A stretch of 11,223 nucleotides of DNA from an uncultured Subdoligranulum sp. (GCF_937890665.1 NZ_CALADU010000082.1:1-11223); one strand, 5' to 3'; shown: positions 1-6,760, numbered from the stretch's first letter. Program-made: numbers and translations. Notes: a model not told the origin generated them from the sequence alone.

Positions 1-8
1 TATGAAAT

Positions 9-854
9 TCATTTGGATTCTTCACCTTTTTCTTTCGAGAGCGGGGTGCTATTGTTGGCGATGGGGATGAAACGTTTGACAAATTTCCCTTGCCCGCGGC
101 TGCGTACATAGAAGTAGCCGATAATCGAAAAGATAAGCGCGCCGATAAAATTGACAAAAAGATCCTCCATCGTATCCAGTAAACCAATATCCAAATAGCC
201 GCCCAGCCCCAAAGCGGTCTGGGTTCCGTCCGCCTGCACTACGATCAAATCCACAATGTTATGAAGCGCCACGGGATGATTGCCACCCGTTGGGTCGAGC
301 AAAATTGTGCCAATGCTATGAACGATACTGTCCTTCTGCATATCCAGAAAGAAAAACTGATCCATTACGCATTCGAAAAATTCCCATACCACGCCAACCG
401 TCATGGAAAAGCAGAAGGCAACGATTGCAAGATATAAGGGGGAAAGATGAAAGCGAGCACGGCTGTGCCGATTGAGGATGTCTAGCAAGGAAAATCCGAT
501 TGCAGCACACAAAAAACCGTTTAAGGTGTGTAATACGGTGTCCCAATACGGGAAGGTCACGTAGTAGGCACCGATCTCTCCTAAAATTTCGGCGGCATAG
601 ATGAACAAAAGAATGATGATTTCCAGCGTGTTAGGCAGATCGATATCCAGCTTCCGCTCCAGTAAAGAGGGCAAGGAAAACAAAAGTAAGGTGAGTACAC
701 ACAAGAAAACGTTCTCAAAATTTCGGTTGAAGATCTGTGCCAACATGACCAGCAGCACAGAGGTGCGAAGAAGAATGTAGACCAGCGTGACGGCTTTTTT
801 CTCCTTCCAGAGAAGACGCAGCTCTTGACGTCGATTGCGTTTGGGCTGTTCCAT
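9..854 (-). CDS. Polytopic membrane protein of unknown function (DUF2238/YjdF-like)
   Basis: A 281-residue integral membrane protein with no assigned function. About six hydrophobic segments can be read, near residues 22-40, 47-62, 76-96, 108-126, 140-158 and 231-250, behind a basic N-terminus (MEQPKRNRRQ). Charged or polar motifs sit at membrane borders: WDTVLH at 104-109, WEFFE at 157-161 and LDIGLLDTMEDL at 221-232. The aromatic-D-x-x-LH, WEFFE and DTMxDL signatures resemble the DUF2238/YjdF membrane family; that assignment is from memory and has not been checked by a search. The ATG at 854 is supported by a strong Shine-Dalgarno (AAAAGGAG on the minus strand, 861-868) six bases upstream. 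The gene follows the small cysteine protein by 18 bases and is almost certainly co-transcribed with it from the promoter at 1127-1155. No terminator is visible in the eight bases left at the window edge. Being a real gene is near certain; its function is unknown. Confidence 0.85.
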   Translation of the reverse strand: MEQPKRNRRQELRLLWKEKKAVTLVYILLRTSVLLVMLAQIFNRNFENVFLCVLTLLLFSLPSLLERKLDIDLPNTLEIIILLFIYAAEILGEIGAYYVTFPYWDTVLHTLNGFLCAAIGFSLLDILNRHSRARFHLSPLYLAIVAFCFSMTVGVVWEFFECVMDQFFFLDMQKDSIVHSIGTILLDPTGGNHPVALHNIVDLIVVQADGTQTALGLGGYLDIGLLDTMEDLFVNFIGALIFSIIGYFYVRSRGQGKFVKRFIPIANNSTPLSKEKGEESK

Positions 855-872
855 AAGGGACTCCTTTTGCTA

Positions 873-1091
873 TTATTCCAGCGTGAAATCTTTGGGATCC
901 AATTCCGGAAGAACTTGGCGGTGGGGTACTCGCAGAAGAGGATCGTATCGGAAGCGACGGCAGCAGTAATAGGGAGAAACCACACCTTTCAGTTTACATA
1001 GAATCATTTTGGGGTCGGACGCCGGGGTTCCATGTAAGCAATAAGCGCAGGCTGGTGCAATCTTGCTGCCGTAATATACTTTCTTAAACAT
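873..1091 (-). CDS. Small cysteine-rich conserved hypothetical protein
   Basis: A 72-residue protein without a transmembrane segment or signal peptide. Five cysteines are arranged as C15-x2-C18, C32 and C43-C44, followed by a basic stretch RRFRYDP at 45-51 and an acidic C-terminus. The spacing suggests a small metal-binding (zinc or iron-sulphur) fold; this is inference. I recall proteins of this pattern (CxxC, then C-K-x-G, then CC-x-FxYDPL) as common hypothetical proteins in Clostridia, but cannot verify that here. The start at 1091 is preceded by GGGGTGA on the minus strand, resembling the 3' part of AGGAGGTGA. The gene has its own well-formed promoter in the tail of ylbJ and sits 18 bases upstream of the membrane-protein gene, so the two probably act together. 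No known function is claimed. Confidence 0.82.
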   Translation of the reverse strand: MFKKVYYGSKIAPACAYCLHGTPASDPKMILCKLKGVVSPYYCCRRFRYDPLLRVPHRQVLPELDPKDFTLE

Positions 1092-1104
1092 AGCGTCACC
1101 CCAA

Positions 1105-1125
1105 AATAAAGAAATATACTTTATT
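1105..1125. repeat. Perfect 7-bp inverted repeat at the predicted transcription start
   Basis: AATAAAG (1105-1111) and its exact reverse complement CTTTATT (1119-1125) are separated by seven A/T bases. The element covers the predicted start of transcription (about 1120) of the minus-strand promoter and lies between the -10 box and the Shine-Dalgarno of the cysteine protein. The position fits an operator for a dimeric repressor, or a weak AU-rich 5' hairpin in the transcript. AT-rich DNA can form such symmetry by chance, so a function is inference. Confidence 0.4.
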
Positions 1126-2173
1126 AATTATAGAAGTTTTGGCGAACCTTGTAAAGTGCGGCACAAATAAAGCAAAATCCTAAAAAGGCGGCATCCCACG
1201 GCAAACGATGTGTCGGAATGACACGGGAAGTCAACGTGCTGTATACAGCGGTGGCTCCGGGTAAAAAGCATACCAGCATACGTATCAAAAAGAACGATAC
1301 AAAAAGGTGGATGCAACGGCTTACAGCCAAAAGACGTAGCGATCCTGTTCCCTGCAAGAGTACGGAAAGCTGCGCCCACACAGATAGGCCCAATACGCTG
1401 AGACAGAAACAGCAGCCGTACAATGCCCACTGCCCACCTTGTGCGGCGAAATCGAAGCATCCAGAACTGATTTCCAAAAGGGCGCTAAAAATAGGAAGTG
1501 CGATCGGATAAGGGGGAAGAAACGGTTGCATGACAGCGCTGACGATACGAAAAAAGAGAACGCATCCACAAACCTGCATACAACTGTTCACGGCTGTGTT
1601 CAAGGCCATGGAAAAGTTGGGTGTCGAGGCGGCCGTATCAGGATGAGATAGCGCGGATGTATCTTGCGAGGGTAAAAACGGCAAACAGCATGCGGCAGAA
1701 AGAAGGTTGGCGGCAATTTGTACAGCATACAAAAGTACACCCAGACGGAGATTCCCCAATAGCAGTCCTCCCACACAACCGATTACAAACCCGGGGCTGG
1801 AGCAGCAGCCCAACAACAATAGAAGATCAGTTTCCCGACGTGTAAGTTCACCATGACGAGAAAGGTGATGGGTGAGGCGGGCACAGACTGCATAGCCTCC
1901 AATCCAAGAAAGTAAAAGGGCAAGGCCGGCTTTTTCTTGCCGGAATCCAAACAAATAGGCAAGAAGTCTCAGCGCTGTGCCGTGTAAAGGGCAGGCAACC
2001 AACAATTCACAGACTACAAAAAAGGGAAACAGCGCAGGCAGTACGGTCTGCATACAAAGTTGTAAGCCGCTTTGAAATCCTTCCGATGCCAAACCGGGAT
2101 TGCGCAGCAGCAAAAAGGAGAAAATTCCGCAAAGGAGAAGGGGAAGGCGCACGGTTTTCCAGTGTTGATTCAT
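1124..2173 (-). CDS. ylbJ: Sporulation integral membrane protein YlbJ (SpoVV), predicted dipicolinate transporter
   Basis: A 349-residue, strongly hydrophobic protein with multiple membrane spans and the family signature near the N-terminus: a GLQLCMQTVLPALFPFF stretch at about 36-52, then a Gly-rich SWIGGYAVCARLTHHLS region and a CCSSPGFVIGCVGGLLLG segment that resembles nucleoside-recognition (Gate) domains. In B. subtilis YlbJ, renamed SpoVV, is a sigma-E-dependent protein of the outer forespore membrane that moves dipicolinic acid from mother cell to forespore. The protein here is shorter than the roughly 400 residues of the Bacillus form. The ATG at 2173 has a good Shine-Dalgarno, GGAGGT on the minus strand (2186-2181). 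It is divergent from yqfC, another sporulation gene, across 61 bases. Family membership is confident from the motif pattern; transport function is inherited from the family. Confidence 0.85.
   Translation of the reverse strand: MNQHWKTVRLPLLLCGIFSFLLLRNPGLASEGFQSGLQLCMQTVLPALFPFFVVCELLVACPLHGTALRLLAYLFGFRQEKAGLALLLSWIGGYAVCARLTHHLSRHGELTRRETDLLLLLGCCSSPGFVIGCVGGLLLGNLRLGVLLYAVQIAANLLSAACCLPFLPSQDTSALSHPDTAASTPNFSMALNTAVNSCMQVCGCVLFFRIVSAVMQPFLPPYPIALPIFSALLEISSGCFDFAAQGGQWALYGCCFCLSVLGLSVWAQLSVLLQGTGSLRLLAVSRCIHLFVSFFLIRMLVCFLPGATAVYSTLTSRVIPTHRLPWDAAFLGFCFICAALYKVRQNFYN
1127..1155 (-). promoter_or_regulatory. Sigma-A-type promoter embedded in the 3' end of ylbJ
   Basis: Reading the minus strand, TTTACA (1155-1150) is followed after exactly 17 bases by TATAAT (1132-1127). 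This is five of six matches at -35, a perfect -10 and the optimal spacer. The -10 hexamer is also the last two sense codons (Tyr-Asn) of ylbJ, directly before its stop codon. Transcription would start near 1120, giving a leader of about 29 nucleotides before the ATG at 1091. It should drive the cysteine-rich protein and the membrane protein in growing cells, independently of sporulation control of ylbJ. Confidence 0.75.
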
Positions 2174-2234
2174 AGAATAGACCTCCGGTTACGTATATTG
2201 AAGGGATCAAGGATTCTTGCGGGAGGGCAGGGCT
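2171..2234. promoter_or_regulatory. Divergent ylbJ/yqfC intergenic region with possible sigma-E -10 element
   Basis: The 61 bases between the divergent starts must hold promoters for both sporulation genes unless transcription enters from elsewhere. On the plus strand, CATAGAAT (2171-2178) matches the sigma-E -10 consensus CATACAAT at seven of eight positions, and its CAT is the complement of the ylbJ start codon. The expected -35 about 14 bases upstream is poor. GTATATT (2193-2199) resembles a sigma-E -35 but lacks a partner -10. I find no clear minus-strand promoter for ylbJ. The call rests on one half-site plus the known sigma-E control of these genes in Bacillus. Confidence 0.3.
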
Positions 2235-2555
2235 ATGAAACGTCCGAAATATAAGCCGAGACGCACCCCTGCCAAAGGGGCTTCTCTGCGCGGTATGCTG
2301 GCACAACCGACCAAACAATTTTATCGTTTACCGGAATTTGAATTGCGCGGTGGGTATTTGATGACGGAAGGATGCCGCAAAGTGCTGGATTTTGGGGCAG
2401 AAAAAATTTGTCTGGACATGGGAAACTTTATAGTAACATTTTATGGCACAGAACTTCGGATAGAATCTTTGGCAGGAAAAAGGCTGATTCTGGCTGGACG
2501 GATTCAACACATTACATTTCAAAATAAATGGGAGGCATCCGAGCATGCAACGTAG
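2235..2555 (+). CDS. yqfC: Sporulation protein YqfC
   Basis: A 106-residue protein of the YqfC family. After a basic N-terminus (MKRPKYKPRRTP) it has the family core: a LPEFELRGGYLMTEGCRKVLDF stretch, then the beta-rich IVTFYGTELRIESL and an IQHITFQ strand near the end. In B. subtilis yqfC is a sigma-E mother-cell gene next to yqfD; its biochemical role is unknown. I chose the ATG at 2235 because GGGAGG (2221-2226) lies eight bases upstream; the in-frame TTG at 2217 precedes that Shine-Dalgarno and would place it inside the gene. The stop codon overlaps the yqfD start by 11 bases, so the two are translationally coupled. Identity rests on sequence pattern plus the diagnostic position before yqfD and phoH. 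Confidence 0.88.
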   Translation: MKRPKYKPRRTPAKGASLRGMLAQPTKQFYRLPEFELRGGYLMTEGCRKVLDFGAEKICLDMGNFIVTFYGTELRIESLAGKRLILAGRIQHITFQNKWEASEHAT

Positions 2556-3699
2556 CGTTTGGGCCGCAGACGATTTTGTGTTTCGGGTGCAGGGAAAGAA
2601 TTTGCAGCGATTTCTCAATTTGGCGGCTGCGCAGGAAATTCGGCTGGCACAGTTGCGCTGGGAACCGGATGGTTTTACTGCGCGTGCGGTAGGCCTTGAT
2701 TATCGAAAATTGGCCGCACTTGCGCGACAGGGTGGCTGGCAATTCACCGTATTATATCGTCGCGGTCCCGGACGTTGGGCAGAAAAGCTACTTCGCCGCC
2801 CGGGAATCCCGCTGGGCAGTTGCTTGTTTATGCTGCTTTTGCAATGCTTTGGGGGGCTTGTCTGGACGATCGATTTTGGAAACCTTGAAGAAGCTGAAGC
2901 TACGCGAATGCGGGCGCTTCTTTATCAAGCGGGGATTTACGAAGGCGTATGGTTGGATGATGAAACACTGGCTGCGGCACAAAATGTTGCTTTAGAGCAA
3001 AGTGATATTTTCGGTTGGGTTAGTTTGAACTTTACGGGCGGCTGTGTGTCCGTTGAAAGTACACCGGCGGAGTATCAAACCATCCAAGAAGAGGCTCCGA
3101 TGCATCCCTTATATGCGAAAGCTGCGGCAGAAATTGTTGCCGTAGAAACCCAGAGCGGGTTCACGGCGGTAGAAGTGGGGCAGACTGTGGAGCAAGGACA
3201 GCTTTTGGTAGATGTGGTGCGATGGGGGCGGGAAGAAAAAGAGGTTTTGCAAGGTGCGGCGGGACGAGTTTTGGGGCGCGTACAAAAAAGCTATACCGCA
3301 TACCAACCATATTCCGTAGAGACAGAATGCCTGTATGGAAAAAGTGAAAACAAGGAGACCCTATATTTGTTGGGGCATCCGTGGGAAATTGCTGCGCCTG
3401 ATTCTGATTTTGCAGAAGGAAGCATGCAGGCAACATGGGAGCCGCTGCATTTGGGAAGAGTGAGTTTGCCGGGATGTATGTATCGTCAAACGATCTGGGA
3501 GGCTTCCCCTCAGAACATTACCTATTCTTCCCAGCAGGCACAAGCGCTGGCTCGTCGTGCCTGTCGAATCCAACTGCGCGAGGAATTTCCGGATGCGGTA
3601 ATTGAATCAGAACAGCGTCAAATTACCCGTGATGAACAAGGCGAAACCTGTACCATTACCTATCAATTTTGTGCAGATATAGCTACCGGAACCCCTTAA
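2545..3699 (+). CDS. yqfD: Sporulation protein YqfD
   Basis: A 384-residue protein with an N-terminal cytosolic region (about 1-85, containing GWQFTVLYRRGPGRW), a single membrane span at about 88-108 (IPLGSCLFMLLLQCFGGLVW) and a large C-terminal part expected to be extracytoplasmic. Family landmarks after the span are the LYQAGIYEGVWLDDETL segment, FGWVSLNFTGG near 155-165, and AEIVAVETQSGFTAVEVGQ followed by VEQGQLLVDVV, a biotinyl-lipoyl-like hairpin. YqfD is a sigma-E-controlled sporulation protein of unresolved biochemical function. The start at 2545 has GGGAGG (2530-2535) upstream and overlaps the yqfC end by 11 bases. The 141 bases after the stop hold the next promoter and no convincing terminator. 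Length is in the family range of about 390-400. Confidence 0.9.
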   Translation: MQRSVWAADDFVFRVQGKNLQRFLNLAAAQEIRLAQLRWEPDGFTARAVGLDYRKLAALARQGGWQFTVLYRRGPGRWAEKLLRRPGIPLGSCLFMLLLQCFGGLVWTIDFGNLEEAEATRMRALLYQAGIYEGVWLDDETLAAAQNVALEQSDIFGWVSLNFTGGCVSVESTPAEYQTIQEEAPMHPLYAKAAAEIVAVETQSGFTAVEVGQTVEQGQLLVDVVRWGREEKEVLQGAAGRVLGRVQKSYTAYQPYSVETECLYGKSENKETLYLLGHPWEIAAPDSDFAEGSMQATWEPLHLGRVSLPGCMYRQTIWEASPQNITYSSQQAQALARRACRIQLREEFPDAVIESEQRQITRDEQGETCTITYQFCADIATGTP

Positions 3700-3787
3700 A
3701 GCGGGAAAAGCAGGCGCATAAAAGGGTGCCGTCAAAAGAATATGAAAAATTTTGTGCAAAATAGACAATTTCTTTTGAGAAAAATTG

Positions 3788-3796
3788 TGATATAAT
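3788..3796 (+). promoter_or_regulatory. Extended -10 promoter for the phoH operon
   Basis: TGATATAAT combines a perfect TATAAT hexamer (3791-3796) with the TGn extension (3788-3790). No good -35 lies 16-18 bases upstream (ATTTCT at 3768-3773); TAGACA at 3762-3767 is a better match but 23 bases away. Extended -10 promoters tolerate a weak -35. A start near 3803 would give a leader of roughly 38 bases, leaving the ATG at 3811 almost at the 5' end and supporting the downstream TTG start of phoH. Confidence 0.55.
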
Positions 3797-3840
3797 CTGA
3801 ATGGGTTACCATGATGTATCGTATATGGAGGGTAAGAAAT

Positions 3841-4806
3841 TTGGCAGAGCAATCCATTGAATTGGATAGTATTGAACTGGCAGCCGCCATTTTTGGCAAC
3901 TGCGACCAGAATATCCATCTATTAGAAAAAGAGTTCCGGGTTACGGCGGTTTGCCGCGGTTCGGAACTGCGTTTCAGCGGCGCTGAAAAAGATGTGGATG
4001 CAGCCGCTCATGCGGTGGATGGTATGGTTACTTTGATGCAGAACCACACCCCTCTGGAGGAACAAACCGTACGCTACTGCATTAGCTTGGCCCGTGATGG
4101 TGAGGAAAAACGGCTGCGGGAATTGACGGATGATTTTGTGGCCGTAACGGCTAAAGGAAGACCGATCCACCCCAAAACACTGGGCCAGCGGGAATATCTG
4201 GCCGCAATTCGAAAACATGCAATTACTTTTGGCGTAGGACCGGCCGGTACAGGCAAAACATATTTGGCCGTAGCGATGGCTGTAAAAGCTTTTAAGTCAA
4301 AAGATGTGAGCCGCATTATTTTGACACGTCCTGCGGTGGAAGCCGGTGAAAAGTTGGGCTTCCTACCGGGGGATTTGCAAAATAAGGTGGATCCTTATCT
4401 GCGACCGTTGTACGACGGATTGTTCGATCTGCTCGGCGCAGAAACGTTTCAGAAATTGTTTGAAAAGCAAATTATTGAAGTGGCACCGTTGGCTTATATG
4501 CGGGGCCGCACATTGGACGATGCATTTATTATTTTGGATGAAGCGCAAAATACTACCCCGGAACAGATGAAGATGTTTTTGACCCGTATGGGCGTGGGAA
4601 GTAAAGTGGTGGTTACCGGCGATGTGACGCAGGTAGATTTGCCGGATAAGGTCCGCAGTGGTTTGGTGGATGCTTTGACGGTATTGCGGGATGTTGAAGG
4701 CATTGCGCAGGTTTACCTGACTGAAAAAGACGTGGTACGGCATCGTCTGGTGCAGCAGATTGTAAAAGCTTATGAAAAAGCAGCCGGGCAGGCATCCCGG
4801 CGATAA
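3841..4806 (+). CDS. phoH: PhoH family ATPase
   Basis: A 321-residue protein with this start. The N-terminal 100 residues carry a small KH-like/nucleic-acid-binding fold (FRVTAVCRGSELRFSG). The P-loop NTPase domain follows: Walker A GVGPAGTGKT at about 131-140, TRPAVEAGEKLGFLPGD at 162-178 as the PhoH signature, Walker B AFIILDEAQNTT at about 228-239 and the VVVTGDVTQVDL sensor region near 257-267. PhoH proteins are cytoplasmic ATPases linked to RNA metabolism; the neighbour ybeY, an rRNA-processing endonuclease, supports that role. I chose TTG at 3841 over the ATGs at 3811 and 3814 because GGAGG (3827-3831) is nine bases before the TTG and the family normally begins just upstream of the SIELDS-type segment. 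ybeY follows after 23 bases. yqfF, between phoH and ybeY in Bacillus, is absent. Confidence 0.93.
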   Translation: MAEQSIELDSIELAAAIFGNCDQNIHLLEKEFRVTAVCRGSELRFSGAEKDVDAAAHAVDGMVTLMQNHTPLEEQTVRYCISLARDGEEKRLRELTDDFVAVTAKGRPIHPKTLGQREYLAAIRKHAITFGVGPAGTGKTYLAVAMAVKAFKSKDVSRIILTRPAVEAGEKLGFLPGDLQNKVDPYLRPLYDGLFDLLGAETFQKLFEKQIIEVAPLAYMRGRTLDDAFIILDEAQNTTPEQMKMFLTRMGVGSKVVVTGDVTQVDLPDKVRSGLVDALTVLRDVEGIAQVYLTEKDVVRHRLVQQIVKAYEKAAGQASRR

Positions 4807-4829
4807 TATATACAGGAGGTCGATACCCT

Positions 4830-5330
4830 ATGTCCAATAAAGTGCTGATTACCAATGATCAGAACGTTGTCAAAATTCCTTCCGGGCTGCGAATTTTGAT
4901 TCGGCGGAGCTGCAACGCAGTACTGGATTTTGAAAAATTTGACGGATCTGCCGAGATTAGTGTGACATTCGTGGACAACAACCGGATTCATGAATTGAAT
5001 AAGCAGTATCGCGACAAAGACTCGGCTACGGATGTACTAAGCTTCCCCATGGGAGAAAACGGCGAATATGACATCAACGAGGAGAACGGGTGCAAAATCC
5101 TAGGGGATATTGTCATCTCGATGGAACGGGCCATGGAACAAGCAGAGCTGTATGGTCATTCGTTACAGCGCGAGGTGGCGTACCTAACCGTACATTCCAT
5201 GCTGCACCTTCTGGGTTATGACCACGAAGCCGGAGGTCTGGAAGCAGTACGTATGCGGGAAAAGGAAGAAGCGGTACTGATTAAATTGGGCTTGCCCCGT
5301 ACCGTTTCGTACACCAGCGATGAAATCTGA
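4830..5330 (+). CDS. ybeY: Endoribonuclease YbeY (rRNA maturation factor)
   Basis: A 166-residue protein, the usual size. The metal site H-x3-H-x5-H is intact (H122, H126, H132 in VHSMLHLLGYDH), and the family's other conserved blocks are present: TDVLSFP at 67-73 and LGDIVIS at 91-97. YbeY is a zinc-dependent single-strand endoribonuclease for 16S rRNA 3'-end maturation and 70S quality control, acting in the cytoplasm with Era, encoded two genes downstream. The ATG at 4830 follows AGGAGGT (4814-4820) by nine bases, an excellent ribosome-binding site. The end overlaps dgkA by 11 bases. The Bacillus ortholog is yqfG, in the same position relative to phoH, dgkA and era. Confidence 0.96.
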   Translation: MSNKVLITNDQNVVKIPSGLRILIRRSCNAVLDFEKFDGSAEISVTFVDNNRIHELNKQYRDKDSATDVLSFPMGENGEYDINEENGCKILGDIVISMERAMEQAELYGHSLQREVAYLTVHSMLHLLGYDHEAGGLEAVRMREKEEAVLIKLGLPRTVSYTSDEI

Positions 5331-5814
5331 GATTCGCCGTTTCGGCCGCGGATTTGCCTATGCATGGAACGGCATTCGTGCCGCTGTGCAGCAGGAAAGA
5401 AATTTCCGTTTTCATCTTTGTGCGGCGTGCTATGCCTTCGTGGCGGCATGGCTGGCGGGGCTTTCGGCTGTGGAATGGTGTTTGATCGTGCTGTGTATTG
5501 CGTCGGTCTTGGGGATGGAGTTGATGAACTCCGCTGTTGAACGCGCGGTGGACAAGCCGGACACTACCCACTGGTGGAGTGCCGGCGCCGCGAAAGATAT
5601 GGCCGCCGGCGCAGTGCTGGTTGTGGCAGTGGGAGCTTTGGCGATAGGTCTTTTGCTGATCGTTCCCAAATGGATGGCTCTGTGGGGACGTCTGTGCCAA
5701 TTTCCGTGGCTGGGCATTGTGTGCGTGATTGCCCTTGTACCGGCTTACCGTTTTATTTTCCGTTATGATTCAACACAGAAAGGCGAACAACCTAATGGCA
5801 AAACCGATTCCTGA
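5320..5814 (+). CDS. dgkA: Diacylglycerol kinase family protein (DgkA/undecaprenol kinase type)
   Basis: A small membrane kinase with the family pattern: amphipathic N-terminus ending in QQERNFRFH (24-32), two membrane helices around 35-66, the active-site block MELMNSAVERAVD at 66-78 (E67, N70 and E74 match the catalytic ENxxE-type residues), then AKDMAAGAVL (91-100) and a third helix to about 115. Gram-positive members phosphorylate undecaprenol or diacylglycerol with ATP at the inner membrane. The protein is 164 residues, about 30-40 longer than usual, because of a fourth hydrophobic segment at 130-147 (WLGIVCVIALVPAYRFIF) and a polar tail. The ATG at 5320 overlaps ybeY by 11 bases and no Shine-Dalgarno is visible before it, so translation likely depends on coupling to ybeY. 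cdd, between dgkA and era in Bacillus, is missing. Confidence 0.9.
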   Translation: MKSEIRRFGRGFAYAWNGIRAAVQQERNFRFHLCAACYAFVAAWLAGLSAVEWCLIVLCIASVLGMELMNSAVERAVDKPDTTHWWSAGAAKDMAAGAVLVVAVGALAIGLLLIVPKWMALWGRLCQFPWLGIVCVIALVPAYRFIFRYDSTQKGEQPNGKTDS

Positions 5815-6706
5815 AATGCCCAGCAGCGTTTTTGTGGCGCTTGTAGGGCGTCCGAACGTGGGAAAATCCAGTCTGACCAACTATTTGGTGGGGGAGAAGG
5901 TGGCAATCGTCACCCAGAAGCCTCAGACGACTCGCAGCCGAATCACGGGTGTGATCACCAAAGGACCAGTGCAATATGTTTTGATGGATACCCCGGGCAT
6001 TCATCAAGCCCGCAATAAACTGGATGCACGAATGACCCAGACGGCGGCGGCAAGTCTCAAAGACGTGGACGTGACGATGATGCTGTTCGAGCCGGCCGGT
6101 GAGTTTACTGACTCGGAGCTGAAGATGATCCAAGCTCTGCAAAAAGGTGGTCCAGCTATTGCAGTCATCAATAAGGTGGATCTTTTGGATAGCTTTTCGG
6201 CACTTGCGCAGCGCAAACAGCAAATCGAAGACTTTGGCTGCTTTGACAGTGTGGTTACCGTTTCTGCCAAAGACGGTACAGGGTGCGAGGAGCTGTTTGC
6301 ACTGCTTAAGCCGTACGGAAATGAAGGCCCCCATTATTTTGATGACGATGCCTTCACGGATATGCCGGAAAAAGAACTGGTCGCAGAATTGGTGCGCGAA
6401 AAAGCGCTTCTGTTTATGCGGGAAGAGATCCCTCACGGCATTGCTGTGGTGGTGGAGCGATTCAAAGAGCGCCCCGACAAAGACTTGATCGACATTGATG
6501 TGGACATCTACTGTGAACGAAAAAGTCACAAGGGGATGATCATTGGCAAGGGCGGGCAGATGCTCAAAAAGATCGCTTCGGCCGCACGGCTGGATATTGA
6601 AGAACTACTGGGTGTAAAAGTAAACTTGCAGTGTTGGGTCAAGGTGCGTGAAGATTGGCGGGATAACGAGCAACTACTGAATTCGTTGGGGTTCGCTAAG
6701 CCTTGA
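5795..6706 (+). CDS. era: GTPase Era
   Basis: 303 residues from the chosen start, the standard length. All GTPase motifs are present: G1 GRPNVGKS (18-25), G2 PQTTR (43-47), G3 DTPG (65-68), G4 NKVD (126-129) and G5 SAK (157-159). The C-terminal KH domain has its GMIIGKGGQMLKKI loop at 247-260, which binds the 3' end of 16S rRNA. Era is an essential GTPase for 30S assembly, cytoplasmic and membrane-associated, working with YbeY encoded just upstream. I prefer ATG 5795 (protein start MAKPIPEMPSS) because AAAGGCG at 5780-5785 lies at suitable distance; the in-frame ATG at 5765 and the TTG-type start at 5729 have no ribosome-binding site. The gene overlaps the dgkA end by 20 bases. The stop is followed by a new promoter rather than a terminator. 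Confidence 0.97.
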   Translation: MAKPIPEMPSSVFVALVGRPNVGKSSLTNYLVGEKVAIVTQKPQTTRSRITGVITKGPVQYVLMDTPGIHQARNKLDARMTQTAAASLKDVDVTMMLFEPAGEFTDSELKMIQALQKGGPAIAVINKVDLLDSFSALAQRKQQIEDFGCFDSVVTVSAKDGTGCEELFALLKPYGNEGPHYFDDDAFTDMPEKELVAELVREKALLFMREEIPHGIAVVVERFKERPDKDLIDIDVDIYCERKSHKGMIIGKGGQMLKKIASAARLDIEELLGVKVNLQCWVKVREDWRDNEQLLNSLGFAKP

Positions 6707-6751
6707 CCATTGCTGCGGTGCCGCCGTTGGACAACTTTTCCCTTTCTACTA

Positions 6752-6760
6752 TGCTATGAT
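6752..6760 (+). promoter_or_regulatory. Extended -10 promoter for yqzL-recO-mutS2
   Basis: TGCTATGAT gives a five-of-six -10 hexamer (TATGAT, 6755-6760) with the TGn extension (6752-6754). A TTGGAC at 6727-6732 would be 22 bases away, too far for a normal -35, so promoter strength is uncertain. The hexamer lies inside the perfect palindromic arms GCTAT-G-ATAGC (6753-6763). A transcript starting near 6767 would have a leader of about 20 bases with a free Shine-Dalgarno for yqzL. Confidence 0.45.

Noticed and set aside
3687..3731. Possible terminator hairpin after yqfD (CGGAACCCC...AAGGGTGCCG)
   Set aside because: The stem is broken by a mismatch and a bulge, the loop is over 20 bases and no T run follows, so it does not meet the pattern of an intrinsic terminator.
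3811..3840. ATG start of phoH at 3811 (ten extra residues)
   Set aside because: It has no Shine-Dalgarno and would lie only about eight bases from the predicted transcription start; TTG at 3841 has GGAGG nine bases upstream.
5729..5794. Extended N-terminus of Era (starts at 5729 or 5765)
   Set aside because: The extra residues are translated from the dgkA C-terminal region, lack a ribosome-binding site and are not part of the Era family.
5792..6529. 245-codon open frame on the minus strand across era
   Set aside because: Shadow of the Era coding sequence; the His/Arg-rich translation has no family pattern and the sense frame has all GTPase motifs.
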